A stretch of 64,000 nt of DNA from Hemileia vastatrix (lineage: Eukaryota > Basidiomycota > Pucciniomycetes > Pucciniales > Zaghouaniaceae), in NCBI GenBank assembly GCA_030280995.1, contig JASXTE010000009.1, positions 697,001-761,000 of the forward strand, written 5' to 3'. Shown here piece after piece: positions 11,601-24,194 of this stretch. The notes under the pieces are model-generated. The model had not been told where the DNA came from, did not search any database, and was given only the letters and a program-made list of their open reading frames with translations. The translations under genes and the position numbers were made by a program. Every line of letters begins with the position of its first letter. Within the stretch, counting starts at the first letter, position 1.

Positions 11601-14600
11601 ACTCTTATACCTTTATTTAATAATATATGATTAAAGGTGGAACACCACCTGGTATGCATTTTTCACACAAGTTATTACTATAGTAATAACGTTAATAATA
11701 TAATGATGACAAAAAATTAATCAAATGGTAAATTTAAATGACACAGAAAGATCAAATTCAAGTGGAAATGTTTATAAGAAATACCTTTTGAGTTTAAGAA
11801 GATTTGCTGTATGCCTACTCTCAATTATAAAAGTGTCCAGCACAAGTTCGGCCAAACTTGTGCTGGACACTTTTGGTTGCATGAAGTCATATGAGATAAA
11901 TTCTCTCTATGGCAATAAAAATGATATTTCACTCAATTATTGAAGTAAAGAATGTTTAATATTGTAAAATTGTCCCCTGGAAGTCCTTCCAAACCTCAGG
12001 TCAAAATTTGTTAGCTATACATGAAAGTAAGTTTAGACCAAGTCTTGAACTAGGGGTCCCCAGCTGTCCCAACACCACTTCTGGCTCTTGATAGTAAAAA
12101 TTTTACTTGTATTTTTTATTTTGTACTTGATCCCATTTATTTTAATTTTACTTTCCTATTATTCTTTTTAATTTTAAATATCAATTTATTTTTTTAAAAA
12201 CTAAACATATTTATATTTTTTTAACTTTATATAATAATTTTATTAAAGGTGTAACATCACCAATTTTGCATTTGGCATGCAGGTTTTTGCTATACTAGAA
12301 ACATTAATAATATATATGGTGACAAAAATTTAATTATAAGAAAAATATGAATGATAAAAAAAAGTTAAAAACCCAATAGAAATGTGAAAAACAAAAAACT
12401 TATGTACTGAGAAACACTTCCACCCTAGCTACTCTCCATCATAAAAGTGTCCAGCACAAGTTCGGCCGAACTTGTGCTGGACACTTTTGTTCAGGTGCAG
12501 TCAGATGGGATCAATTCTCTCTGTGGAAATTAAATTAAAAAAAATGCTAAATAATTTCATTAGAAGTAGTTTGGTATGGCTGAATTATCCACCTTGAGTT
12601 TTTCCAAACCTCAGGTGAAAAATTTTTTAACTCTAAAAAAAATTAAATTTTATCAAATTTAGCCCTGATGGTACCCATTTGTTTCAACACCTCTACTGGC
12701 TCTTGAAGGCAGGAATTTTTCTTGAATTTTTCTTTTTCATATTTGATCTCTTTTACTTTACTTTTTTATCACTCATGTTACATTTGGATATTAATTTATA
12801 AATTTGGAAAAAAAATCATTTTCATATTTTTTTAACATTTTTTAATAATATTATAAAAGGTCTAATATAACATGGCATGCATTTGGTGCACAAGTTTTTT
12901 CTATACTAATAAAATTAATAATATTCTAATGACAAAAAATTAATCAGATAATAAAATATGAATAACACAGAAAGATCAAATACCAGTTGTCATGTTTTTA
13001 AAAAATAAAAGTTGCACTGAAGAAGACCTGCACCCTAGCTACTCTCCATCATAAAAGTGTCCAGAACAAGTTCGGCCAAACTTTTGCTGGACACTTTTGG
13101 TCAGGTGCAGTCAGATGGGATCAATTCTCTCTATGGCAATGAAAAAAATTATTTGATAAGAAACTTCACTAGATTTAGTTTGATATAGCTGAATTATCCA
13201 CCTAGAGTTCATCCAAACCACAGGTACACAATTTTTTATCTTTAAAAAACAGTCAATTTAGTACAATTTATCCCTGATGGCTCTCATTTGCTTCAACATC
13301 TCTACTGGCCTTTGATATTAGGAATAATACTTGGAGTTTGTTTTTCATATTTGATCCCTTTAACTTAATTTTTTATTCCTCATATTGCTTTTGGATATCA
13401 ATTAATAATTTTGAAAATAAATTATTTTAATATTTTTATACATTTTTTTAATAATATTATAAAAGGTGTAACGTCACTTAGTATGCATTTGGCACACAAT
13501 TTTTTGCTATACTTATATAATTAATAATATAATTAAGACAAAAAATTAATCAAACAATATGTATGAGTGAGGCACAAAGATAAAATACCATTAGACATGT
13601 TTGTAAGAAATACCAGATGAACTGAAGAAAAATTCTACCCCAGCCACTCTCCATCATAGAAGTGTCCAGCACAAGTTCGGCCAAACTTGTGCTGGACACT
13701 TTTGGTCATGTGCAGTGAGATGGGATCAATTCTCTGTATGGCAACAAAAAATTTTTTTTATCAAATTTCACTAGAAGTAGTTTGGTTTAGCTGAATCATC
13801 CACCTGCTGTTCTGCCCAATATCAGGTGTATAATTTTTTATCTTTAAAGAAAAGGTCACTTATTACAATTAAGCCCTGATGGCTCCCATTTGCTTTAACA
13901 CCTCTACTGGCTCTTGATAGCAGGAATTTTACTAGTATTTTTTTCATATTTGAATTCTTTGACTTTTATTTTACTCTTTTTTTCCTCTTTTTACTTTTAA
14001 ATTTCTATTTAATTTTTGTAAAACTAATCCTTTCCATATTTATTTACGTCTATTTTAAAAAATTATTGAAGGTATAACTTCACATGGTATGCATTTGGCA
14101 CACAAGTGTTTGCTATACTAATAACATTAATAATATAATGGTGATAAAATATTAATGGGATGTTAAATATGAAAGATACAGACTGATCAAATACCAGTAG
14201 ACATGTTTATGAGAAACACAAGATGAAGGAGCTGAAGAAAATTTCCACCCAAGCTACTCTCCATCATAAAAGTGTCCAGCACAAGTTTGGCCGAACTTGT
14301 GCTGGACACTTTTAGTCATGTGTAGTCAGATGGGATCAATTCTCTATATGGCAACAAAAAAACCTTTTTTTTATTAAACTTCACTACAAGTAGTTTTGTT
14401 TAGCTGAATCATCCACCTGTGTTCTTCTTGACCTCAGGTGTATAATTTTTTATCTTAAAAAAAAAGGTCACTTATTACAATTTAGCACTGATGGCTCCTA
14501 AATGTTTCAACACTTCTACTGGCTCTTGAGAGCAAGAATTTTACTAGCATTTTGTTTTTCATAATTGATCTCTTTGAGATTAATTTTACCTTTTTATCCC

Positions 14601-15990
14601 TCATATTGCTTTTGTATATCAATTTATTTTTTGTAAAACAAATCATTTTCATATTTTTTTACCTTTATTTAATAATATTATAAAAGGTGTAACATCACCT
14701 GGTATGCGTTGGGCACACAAGTTTTTGCTATACTTATAATATTAATAATATAATGGTAACAATAAATTAATCAAATGATATATATGAGTGAGGCACAAAG
14801 ATCAAGTACCAATGGACATGTTTATAAGAAATACCAGATTAACTGAAGAAAAATTCTACCCTAGCTACTCTCCGTCATAAATGTGTCCAGCACAAGTTTG
14901 GGCGAACTTGTGCTGGACACTTTTTGTCACATGCAGTCTGGTGTGATCAATTCTCTCTCAATCATTGCACTAGAAGTTGTTTGATATGGCTAAATGGTTC
15001 TGCTGAAGTTTTTTTAAACCTCAGATTGGCACTTTTTTGTTTTTCAAAAAAGCAATTATAGTCCAAGTTTAGCCTCACTGGTGGACATTTGCCCCAACAT
15101 GTCTACTTGCTCTTGATGGCAGTAATTTTATTTTAATTTTTTATTTCATATTTGATTCCTTTAATTTTACCTTTTTATCCCTCATATTGCTTTTGTATAT
15201 CAATTTATTTTTTGTAAAACAAATCATTTTCATATTTTTTTACCTTTATTTAATAATATTATAAAAGGTGTAACATCACCCGGTATGCGTTGGGCACACA
15301 AGTTTTTGCTATACTTATAATATTAAAACATAATGGTGACAAAAAATCAATCAAATGATAAATATGAGTGAGGCAAAAAGATCAAATACCAGTGGACATG
15401 TTTATAAGAAATACCAGATGAACTGAAGAAAAATTCCACCCTAGCTAACCTCCATCAAAAAAGTGTCCAGCACAAGTTCGGCTGAACTTGTGCTGGACAC
15501 TTTTGGTCACATGCAGTCTGATGTGATCAATTCTCTCTATTGCAATGAAAATGAATTTTTCTTCAATAATTGCACTAGAAGTTGTTTGATATGGCAAAAT
15601 TGTCATCCTGAAGTTTTGGTAAAGCTCCAGTGGATTTTTTTTTATTTTTACAAAAAAGAAATTATAGTCCAAGTTTAGTGCCACTGGTGGGCATTCACCC
15701 CATCATGTCTACTTGCTCTTGATGGGAGGAATTTCACTTTAATTTTTCATTTCATATTTGATCCCTTTAATTTTACCTTTTTATCCCTCATATTTCTTTT
15801 TGATATCAATTTATTTTTTGTAAAACAAATCATTTTCATATTTTTTTACCTTTATTTAATAATATTATAAAAGGTGTAACATCACCCGGTATGCATTTGG
15901 CACATGAGTTTTTGCTATACTTATAATATTAATAACATAATGGTGACAAAAATCAATCAAATGATAAATATGAGTGAGGCACAAAGGTCA
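8700..15990. repeat. Tandem array of about twelve 608-bp units, each with a 46-nt palindrome
   Basis: Palindromes begin near 8791, 9398, 10002, 10612, 11219, 11828, 12443, 13051, 13658, 14267, 14878 and 15460: spacing 604-614 bp, with the last about 582. Shared order within a unit: CACCCTAGCTACTCTCCATC, the palindrome, CAGTCAGATGGGATCAATTC, about 110 bp on a second weaker hairpin (TTGTCC with CACCTGAAG facing CTCAGGTGGACAA), AT-rich spacer, then GGTGTAACATCACC before TGCATTTGGCACAC. Several adjacent copies are closely similar, suggesting recent homogenisation. Frames crossing the palindrome are not genes. Confidence 0.9.
12443..12488. repeat. Perfect 46-nt palindrome of the array (best copy)
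   Basis: The left arm is AAAAGTGTCCAGCACAAGTT then CGG; the right arm is its exact reverse complement, with the centre between 12465 and 12466. A 23-bp stem would form on either strand, or in RNA from either strand. Copies at 9398, 13658, 14267 and 15460 differ by few bases. Confidence 0.95.
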
Positions 15991-16599
15991 AATACCAATT
16001 AATAAATAGTTCTTTTTAATATTATAAATTTTTTGATTAAATAAAATGGTAATAATGAATTATATTTTTCATCCACAATTCCACTCTAATGATTCCCACT
16101 GCACAAAAAGGGTTCACTTGGTCCTTTCTTTACTGCTTGTGCATATATTTTATTGCCCATGGTACTACAATTTTTTGTAGTGATTATCCCACATCTGATT
16201 CAGGAATATTTTTAAACAATATAAGTTTTTTTTACAAAAGACCTTATCATATCCAATATCCCACAAAAAATACAACCTGTTTTTGTATTAAAGCCCGTTA
16301 CTTATTAAGAAATTGTTAAAATAATTAGATTAGACCCTGGCACAGCTAGATCCATACCAACTGACCTAAAGTCTTTTCAATATTGAAAACAATTAAAAAA
16401 AATTATGATATCATACTAAATTATGGGCACAAACCATAATTCAGCACTTCTCATTTGCTCTGTTACAAAATGAGTGCATGTAGCATTTTTCTAACGTCGG
16501 ACTGTTTTTCTTCCTTCCCTCACACCTTTAGTCCAGAATGAAAATTTAGTATGAGTTTTGGTCAAAATGGTTTGCCAGTGTTATCTGTATGCAATATGA
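15991..16599. other. Unique stretch inside the 10.5-kb element
   Basis: AT-rich sequence between the 608-bp array and the ATGCAT minisatellite. A 76-codon frame at 16089-16319 has no recognisable features and is probably chance. Confidence 0.4.
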
Positions 16600-16975
16600 A
16601 TTCATATTGCATATTTCTATTTATGCATAAAATATACTCGTTAAGCATCATTTTTTTTGCATTTTTCAATCATTATGCATATTTATGCATATTCATATGC
16701 ATATTCATTATACAGATTTATATGCATATTAATATATTTTATTCATATACATATATGCACCTTTTTTTGCATATTCAATATGCATATATTTAATGCATAT
16801 TCAATATGCATATTTTTATGCATATTCAATATGCATATTTTTATGCATATTCAATATGCATATTTTTATGCATAATCACTATGCATATTTTTTATGCATA
16901 ATCACTATGCATATTTTTATGCATATTTTTATGCATATTTTTTATGCATATTTATTCTTCATAGTCATTATGCAT
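16600..16975. repeat. ATGCAT minisatellite
   Basis: The palindrome ATATGCATAT is repeated many times at intervals of 8-24 bp. The clearest unit, TTCAATATGCATATTTTTATG, repeats in tandem at about 16770-16870. Frames across it (poly MHIQYAYF-like) arise from the repeat and are not genes. Confidence 0.85.
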
Positions 16976-17767
16976 ACACTTTGGATAGGCATTTCACATC
17001 AATTTTTAGCATGCAATAAGTATCCACCATGCAAATTCAAATTCCTAAGCATCTATATCATACACGCAATATATATTCAAGTTTAATATTTGAATATTAA
17101 GGTATGCTAAGTGATGTTGTTCAACCTTTTGCCAAACCTGAGATTAACTGATGTTCAATGTGGTTCTTAAGCTCTGCTCAAGGAGGGATTGTTCTGGATT
17201 CAATCTGTGACAGTTTATTTTTTCAATGTTTTTTCATCAGATTTAAAAACATCTTTCTGACAGTTTCAGGATGGTTTCCCAACAGTTTCCTGACAAATTC
17301 CTGATAGTTTCAAATAGAGGGAACTGCTAGCAGTTCACCCCCAGATTTCCCGTGGTGAATATTATTATTAGACTTATTAGGGGGTATCAATGTTCAGGGA
17401 TCAGCAATTAAATTAATTGCGGATAAAAATCCTTATACCCCAATTATCTTCCGCAATTAGTTTTGCTAATAATTGGGTTATTAGACACTTTACGTGTCAA
17501 TTTTCACCTCTTATCCAACATTTTTTTACTCAATTTTTCATAACCACATCTTGGACAACCTTCTGTCATAACCACATCTTGACCTACTTTCTGCCATAAC
17601 CACATCTTGAACTACTCTCTGCATATGCCTTCTACCTTGATGCGCACTCCCATTCTCATCCCATCCACTCAGAATTTCTCCTCATTTCTTCTCTTTGATT
17701 TTGCTCCTTTTCATCTCGCTATCTCATCTGCTTGTTTCTGCTCCTTTTCATCTTCATTTATAATAAC

Positions 17768-20226
17768 ATGCTTTGTCATCCTAGATCTTCTCAAAGGCAG
17801 CCATCACCCAGTTGTTCTTCAATTCCCACTACTTCATCTTTCCCCCACTCAGCCGAGAAATCAAAGACCGTTCAATTAAAAAAAGATGACCATCTCATTC
17901 TTATCAACTGGCTGAAAACCAAATATAACTATGATTCTTGTTTTGGTACTGAGTATGTCACTTAAGTAGGACGGCCCCCCACATCAAAAGTTAATGGCTA
18001 TCTTCTAATGGCAAATGAATTACGGAATAAGACCATGGGAAGGATTGATCTTTTGCCTAAACAGATGTCTGAACGATTCAAGCATTACCGAGCAAAATAC
18101 AAGAAGGCAAAGGCTCTTTCATCTTCCACTGGTTTTGGGGTTACCAACAACGATATAACTAAGGGCATAGAATTCATAGACAATAAACTTGAATCTTTAT
18201 GTCCTTACTTTAAAGAGATGGATGTAATTTTTGGAGAGCGAGCTGATGTTAATCCTGTAAACATGTTGGATGGTGAAGATCCTCTCTCCGAACATGATGT
18301 GAAATCAAATCTTTTCCCATCCTCTTCCTCCACTCAAGCCTCCCCTCTTCTAAATTCTACAAATCTAGATAGCTTTGCTATTAATCCTATTGGCAATTTA
18401 ACCCAACCCAATCTAACTCAGGTCTGTTTTTTTCTTTTATCTTATCAATACTTTTTTTTGTTTACTTAGATTTTCTTATTTCTTAAAAGGCTGATGAACA
18501 AGCCCAGGACCCACAATCAACTGAGTCTGAAGCTAGCGACAATGATGAGGAGGAAAATGCTATGTTGAACAAAAAGCGAAGGGCTTCAAGTAGTCTAAAT
18601 TTCCACTCCCAAAGAAGACCAAAAAGTGATACTTCATCACAAACACCATTTTCTTCGATGGAACAGTTTTTAGAGAAACTTTATGGTAAGGTAAACTCTT
18701 ACAGTTGCCTTGCTGTAAGCAGAATCCGGAGGAGATATGTGGATTTAGCTGAAAACCCCGTCCTTCCAATAAAAATAACAAAATGGGAATTCTAAATCAC
18801 TAAGCTAACCAGTCTACTTGGATCTGATTGATAAAAATAATGAAACTCTAAAATATTTAACGCTTATTGAGATTTTAATAAAAGTGGCTGTTGAGAAAGA
18901 AATACTGATTACAACAATTAAGGTGTACCAGTGAAAGATCTGAAAAGACTGACTTTTATGTTTTTATAATAATTTAAATTTTTATGAGACAGCAATAATC
19001 AAGTCCCAGTGTTGAAGACCTTCCTAAAGATACCCTGATTTGAAGTGTGATTTAAATTGTTGAGTAGTATTTCTAAAATGTTATATATAAAATATAAAGT
19101 TATAAGGGTATTACAAATTTATTTAATTGGTTGAGTAATAAAAAATGAGACCATGGTGGTTAATGATTAAGTTGTATGTTATATCCCCCTCCTCAATTTC
19201 GAGTTTGAGAGGCTCTTAAGTATTCCTAGTCACGTGCCTAAGTTTTCCCCTCCAGAGTTCTCCCAGAGTCAATCCAGAGCCTCCGGAGTCCATATGGAGT
19301 CGAAGCAGAGTCCATCCGGACTTCCGGACTCAATTAGAACCTTTAAAACTATAATAAAAAATCTAGAAAAATTACACATGATAGAGCCACTTCCCCTTTA
19401 CATTTCAAACTAATTTTCGTAGTCTGCGCAGCTCTAATCACCCCGTGAAAATTCATCAAAGTTAAGTAATTTCTAAAAACGTAAATATTTCTATAAATTT
19501 TTAAAATTCATTTAAAAATAAAAGAAAAATAGTAAAAACTCTGGAAAAATTTCCCAAGGTTCTTGAGTAACTGGACTTGATACTTATAAAATTTTCAGAC
19601 CGTAAAAATAAGTTTTCTCCGTAAAAATAAATTGTTTTTGTGTGGGCATTTGCTTTTAACCAAATTTCTTTATATTTAAAACTCAAATAAATTTAATAAA
19701 ACCCTTTTATAAAATAATAACGCCAATCTTGCATGCCGTAATAACTCCATTTACGTACTTAGGTGCCATACTAAACTTTAGGCTACCACAACGTGATGCT
19801 GGTAAGTGATATCATACCTCTTATTACTTTACTCTGCTTTTCTTCTACTTTATGTTAATTTTTATTCTCACTCTAGAACAAGTGGAAATTGCTAAAGAGA
19901 CTCTAAGCTTTGAAAAGAAGAAATATGAGCTCTCTTTAAGGAGGGATGACAGAGTACAAGATTTGGAAGAGAGGAAGTACGAGCTCTCCTTACGGAAGTA
20001 TGATCAGGTTCAAGATTTGGAGGAGAAGAAGTTTGAGTTAACTCTTAGTATTGAAAAATCCAAAAAAGAGGAAAAAACACTTGAGCATCAAAACTTAATG
20101 GAACAGATGAAGTATAAGCATGATATCCAAGAAAGTTCTAAAAAGAAAGATTTCTTGATCAAATGCATTAAAGCAAACAAATCTGTTGAAGAAATAGAAC
20201 ATTTAATGAAATTTTTTGTTGACTAG
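17768..20226 (+). pseudogene. SANT/Myb-like transposition partner gene of Harb2, broken
   Basis: Copy of the intact Harb1 gene at 46276-47673, with the same order of exons. Exon 1 has a premature TAA at 17963-17965 (an AAA codon in Harb1). The reading frame resumes at 18008 and encodes the same helical DNA-binding region (LLPKQMSERFKHYRAKYKK). Exon 2 lies at about 18491-18677. An approximately 1.1-kb insertion separates the end of exon 2 from its donor site, and exon 3 ends at 20226. Exon 3 has two copies of the 18-residue coiled-coil repeat, against three in Harb1. In PIF/Harbinger elements this protein escorts the transposase to DNA and the nucleus; this copy should be non-functional. Confidence 0.75.
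18680..19790. other. Insertion of about 1.1 kb within the Harb2 SANT gene
   Basis: Harb1 reads GAGAAACGTGATGCTGG continuously; here GAGAAAC and CAACGTGATGCTGG are 1.1 kb apart. The insert is non-coding and lacks clear terminal repeats. At 19265-19335 it has a GC-richer cluster of TCCGGA and GGAGTC/GACTCC motifs able to fold. A TGGTTAATGATTAAG at about 19158 faintly recalls a pol III A box, but I see no good B box. Confidence 0.5.
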
Positions 20227-20339
20227 TTTCTTTTATTTCTTTCACACTTCATGTGTTCATATATATTTGTACATAAATTTTACAATTATTTTCTGTATTT
20301 CATGAAATTTTGTATTTTAATGTTAAATATTCTTTTTTT

Positions 20340-20800
20340 AAATAAAATTTTCAAGTCTCCTTTGAAAATTTGCCAAACCCCCACCCCTGCATTTTTTTGA
20401 AGTAAGGGGTGGGTATCACCAAATTTCTCTCATGTCAAGAGTCTTGAAAGTCTTATATGAAACTTTGGCATTACTACCCCCTGCATTTTACTTGTATCCC
20501 CAAAATTCTTACAAGTCAAGAATTTCACAAGTTTTATAAGAAATTTTGGTAATACTCCCCCCTGCATTTTATTGAAGTAAGGGACGGGTATCACCAAAAT
20601 TTTTTCACCAAAATATTTACAAGTCAAAAATTTTACATGTTACATTTGAAAAGTTGGCAATACCCCCCCCTACATTTTATTGAAGCAAGGGGTGGGTATC
20701 ACCAAAATTTTTACAAGTCATCAATTTTGAATGTCAGATTTGAAAATTTGGCAATACCCCCCCTGCATTTTATTGAAGTAAGAGGTGGAAGTCATCAAAA
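20340..20800. repeat. Tandem ~100-bp repeats downstream of the SANT gene (Harb2)
   Basis: Four to five diverged units contain a CCCCCTGCATTTTATTGAAG core, then GGGGTGGGTATCACC, then TTACAAGTCA. The same block follows the SANT gene in Harb3 (28560-29010) and, shorter, in Harb1 (47806-48060). It is therefore an element feature, perhaps a subterminal protein-binding or 3'-end region. Confidence 0.75.
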
Positions 20801-21089
20801 TTTAATATAATTACATAAATTATTAAATAAATATCTAATATATATCAATTTCCCTAGTTTAAAGTAATGACAATTCCTCAAGCCAAAATGCAGATCAAAT
20901 CTAGAAACAAAAGTTTGGTACTTTCCACAGGTATAGGCAAGAGGAACCCCATGAAACTAATAAATGTTATCATGATTACCTGTTATACAACACAAGGTTG
21001 TTGGCCCATTACTTTAGTTGAGGAAATTGATATATAAAAAATATTTATTAAAAATTTATGAAAAAATATAAATTTTTTGATGACAACTC

Positions 21090-24000
21090 TAATCCCCATA
21101 ATTTTTGGATCTAGATAAAGTTTTTTTAAATTGATTAAATTTACCTTCTTTCTTTACCTTGTTGATTCTTTGAATCAACTTTTGACTTATTTGAAAATAA
21201 CAACCAAAATGAGTGAAATCTTGACAGGATTCCAAACCAGGAGGAGCTTTGGTTGTTTGATGATTATCCTGAGAAGAATTCCAAATAGTTTCAATGATAA
21301 CATTTACCAAAGAAAATCAATGATGCACTTGTGGTCTGGAAAATATAAACCATGTCCTTTGATTTTATCTGGAGATGGTATTGGTTGGCCAGTAATCGGA
21401 TTGATATATAAGAATATACCAAAAGTAAGAAAATTGGCGTCATTGGTATTGGTGTGAATTTTATTGTGAAATCCAGAATGAGTGATAATAACATTAGAAA
21501 ATAAAAGATATTCGTGGCTGATATCTTCCCATTTGGATTCACACCAATTTGGTATTCCAACTTTGGTTGCAACTTCATGATTTTTTTCAAATGCCTTATT
21601 ACAGAGCTTTTTGAGTCAAAGAGCAAGAAAAGAATTAAAGGAAGGTAGAATGTCCCAGAATAATCCAAATTGGCAGAAGTATCGGAATAAAGTGTATCTA
21701 ATATCCGAGACTATAGATGTATATATATATAATAAAAAATAAAAATTAATAATTAAAAATCAAGAGAATTCATCAACCTGTCTGAAAAATCACGAAAAAA
21801 AACCAAGCCTGAAAAAAAAGGACTTGAGAAAATTCATGTAAGATAACATTGTGCTATCAACATGATACTCAATGATGTTGAATATCGCTGGACTGATGAA
21901 AATTCAATCTTGGCCGGCAAATGAGAAATCATGCAGAAAATTGAATTTACATCTTAATATAAAGTAATAAATACTGAAAGAAAAACCAGAGACATAATGA
22001 AATTGACCAAAATGCAAAAAGACAAGGCAGTCAAACATATAAAAGATTAACATAAAGAGTTAAACAAACATGAATATTGTGTAAGTCCACAAGAGCAACC
22101 AAACCCAAATCACCGTTTACACTGCATCAATGGCAACACCACAAGTTTGAACTTCGAACAATGAAATATTTCCGAATAGAATATGGTTTACCCATTTGAG
22201 CACTCAAACTTTGGTCAAGTACAAAGCAATAAAGCCACATTCTTTCTCTTTTGAGGATTTCTCGCTGAAGTAATTCTTCCATTGGAGGTGAGGATGGAGT
22301 GGCAGAATTTAGATTAGAGTTGGAGGCAGAAAAAGGAGGCGGATTTTGTAAGGGAACTTTGAGAGTTGTCTTGCAGTGTAAATTGAGATCAAGAGCCATT
22401 CTGATAGCAATTCCCGAAAAGGCCCCTTTAAAAATCCAATGAAGAGGAACCCACCAAGTTGTTTGATTTAGTTGCTTATGTTTATTCAATTTGTGAAACA
22501 GTATGAGATTAGGTTTGAAAAGAAAAATTTATTTTCTTCTCATAGAAATAGCAACAGACTCAAAAGCTTACATGTTCAATCTTCTTCAAATCTTTCGGTG
22601 GGTTGATTCCATAAACTGAGAAGTATGAAATCTTGCACAACTTCAACTGATTTGTATCCTGTACAAAGAGAGATTAAATTTTCATGAGTACAAAGGGAGA
22701 AAGATGTAATTTTATTCAAATGAGAAGACATATGCATGATAAAGCAGTAAAACCAAGCAAAAGACCAACCTTTGACCATGACATCAAATGTGATGCACTT
22801 GGCAGCTTGGAGGCAGGCCAAGTGAAGCTCACTCCGCTTTTTGTGATAGCAACTGGCCACAGCACAGATTACTGTAAACAAAATGGCGAGCGACTTCCAA
22901 TAAGAGTGCGCGTATGGAGTTCAGGATCCAGAAGGCAACAACTGGAAAGAAGAGAAAATCAAACAAGTTAGGAAAGAAAAGACAGTGTCTCAGTCACAAA
23001 GAAATCTAGTTGAGCAGACAGATTTGTATAGAATCACACTGAACTGAGGATTGAAATGTTCAAAAAAGAGATGGAATAATTCAACCGCTTCTTCACTAGT
23101 GAGAATTTTATCAGTCAATAAACTAGGAGGCATTCTTTGCTCAATAACAATTCGACGTAGAGGCAAACTATTCATTGAACCGGGTTGAAAATAAGCTTGA
23201 TTGGCTACTCTTACTGGTGGTGGAGAAGAGGACTTTGAGGAAGATGAAGGAGATGTTGGGGAGTGACTTGTGACAACTGAGCTGGAGCAATGACGCTTGG
23301 AAGGATGCAAGGCATGATGGTGGTGATGATGATAATGGCTAGAAGAATCAGATTTGTTTCTAGCATGCCGTGTGCTGAGAGAGGCCCTATCAAACAACAT
23401 ATTGAGATACCAGATATAGATTGGAGAAGTGATAAATGACCCACTTGGCTAAATGTCTGAGGGGATTGAGAGTGTTATCAGGCAAAGAGTGGAGCCAAAG
23501 GCTACTTGGTCTACTAAAATCAGGCAAAGCAGCAAAGCGAGTTGGAGTCTGTAGGGGAGCAGAGGCAGGAGTGCTCAAAGAGGGCAAAATGGATGTGTGA
23601 TCGGGAATGTTTTTGAGAGATGAAATGGAAGGCTTTGGTTGAGAAAGAGAGGAATTCAAGAGTGGAAAATCAGAAGGGATTGGAGAAAGTAGGGTCTGAT
23701 GCGAGGGAAGATGTCAATCTGGAGGACTGTGAATTTTGGACATGGCTTCCTCCAGCTTGGCTTCCTGAATAATCATAGATATGAGGTAAGTGAACGGAAT
23801 GGACGGGAAGGGAAGAAGACCATAGACAACAGACCATTGATTTGATATTTTTGGCAAGAAGATAAGTTCACTTGGGGCGTTTTTTGCCACGCTGGCTTTC
23901 CTCAAACAGGCAAAAATGGTGACCCTGCTGACACCTTTTACATGGAGAGCCATTTTCAGCACCCACACAGCGCATCTTGAGTCTCCAACAGACGGTGCAG

Positions 24001-24194
24001 GCCCTAGATCCACAAGTAGATTTATTCTTGGGATCAGAAGAAATAGAAGGTTTGGAAGGAGGTTTCTTGGGTGTAGAAGGGGGCGGAGGAGGGGAGTGTT
24101 TTTTGAGGGAAGAAAGGGAAATCATTTGGGGGAGGAGGGAAGGATGGACGGGGATATCAGAGGGTGAGTGTGAGGGAAAGAAAAGTGATAGCAT
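21090..24194 (-). pseudogene. Captured fungal Zn2Cys6 transcription factor gene, decayed
   Basis: The first block (24194-23868) encodes a Pro/Ser-rich start and a canonical binuclear zinc cluster: C66-x2-C-x6-C-x8-C-x2-C-x6-C95, with ACTVCWRLKMRC at 23964-24002. Later blocks follow in order: a helical linker (LEEAMSK), a Ser/Pro linker, LTSEEAVELFHLFFEHFNPQ (about 23060-23110), FTVICAVASCYHKK (about 22840), QDFILLSLWNQP (about 22600), GIAIRMALDLNLH (about 22390) and RMWLYCFVLDQS (about 22210). That order is typical of the fungal_trans regulatory domain. A weaker C-terminal part reaches about 21100. Damage includes an in-frame TGA at 23714-23716 and unclear splice joins. The first ATG of the zinc-cluster frame lies in sequence derived from the Harbinger transposase gene start, so the regulator is fused behind the element's promoter. 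A normal family member would be about 600-900 residues. Confidence 0.8.

Larger units (their letters stand above)
6804..17357. mobile_element. 10.55-kb non-autonomous TIR element filled with satellite-like repeats
   Basis: The left end is CACCACAGGAAATCTAGGGG and the right end, reverse complemented, is CACCACGGGAAATCTGGGGG. The imperfect TIRs extend about 42 bp and contain TTGCTAGCAA or CTGCTAGCAG. AAT flanks both ends (6801-6803 and 17358-17360). The small element at 44920-45180 has the same TIR pattern and a 3-bp duplication. No transposase or other convincing gene is present. The interior is a degenerate repeat block, a long 608-bp tandem array, a short unique stretch, an ATGCAT minisatellite and a right subterminal region with repeated CAGTTTC motifs. 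It must have moved using another element's enzyme, possibly Harbinger-like (inference). Confidence 0.8.

Noticed and set aside
8791..15506. CRISPR-like array with regular spacing and palindromic repeats
   Set aside because: The unit is 608 bp and the spacers are themselves homologous between units. The context is a eukaryotic transposon and no cas genes are present.
10617..15684. Small frames such as MSSTSSAELVLDTFG recurring at each palindrome
   Set aside because: They are translations of the palindrome and its flank, appear on both strands, and break or shift between units.
19150..19230. tRNA-like head of a second SINE
   Set aside because: The A-box resemblance is weak, there is no GGTTCRANTCC B box, and no flanking direct repeat was seen.
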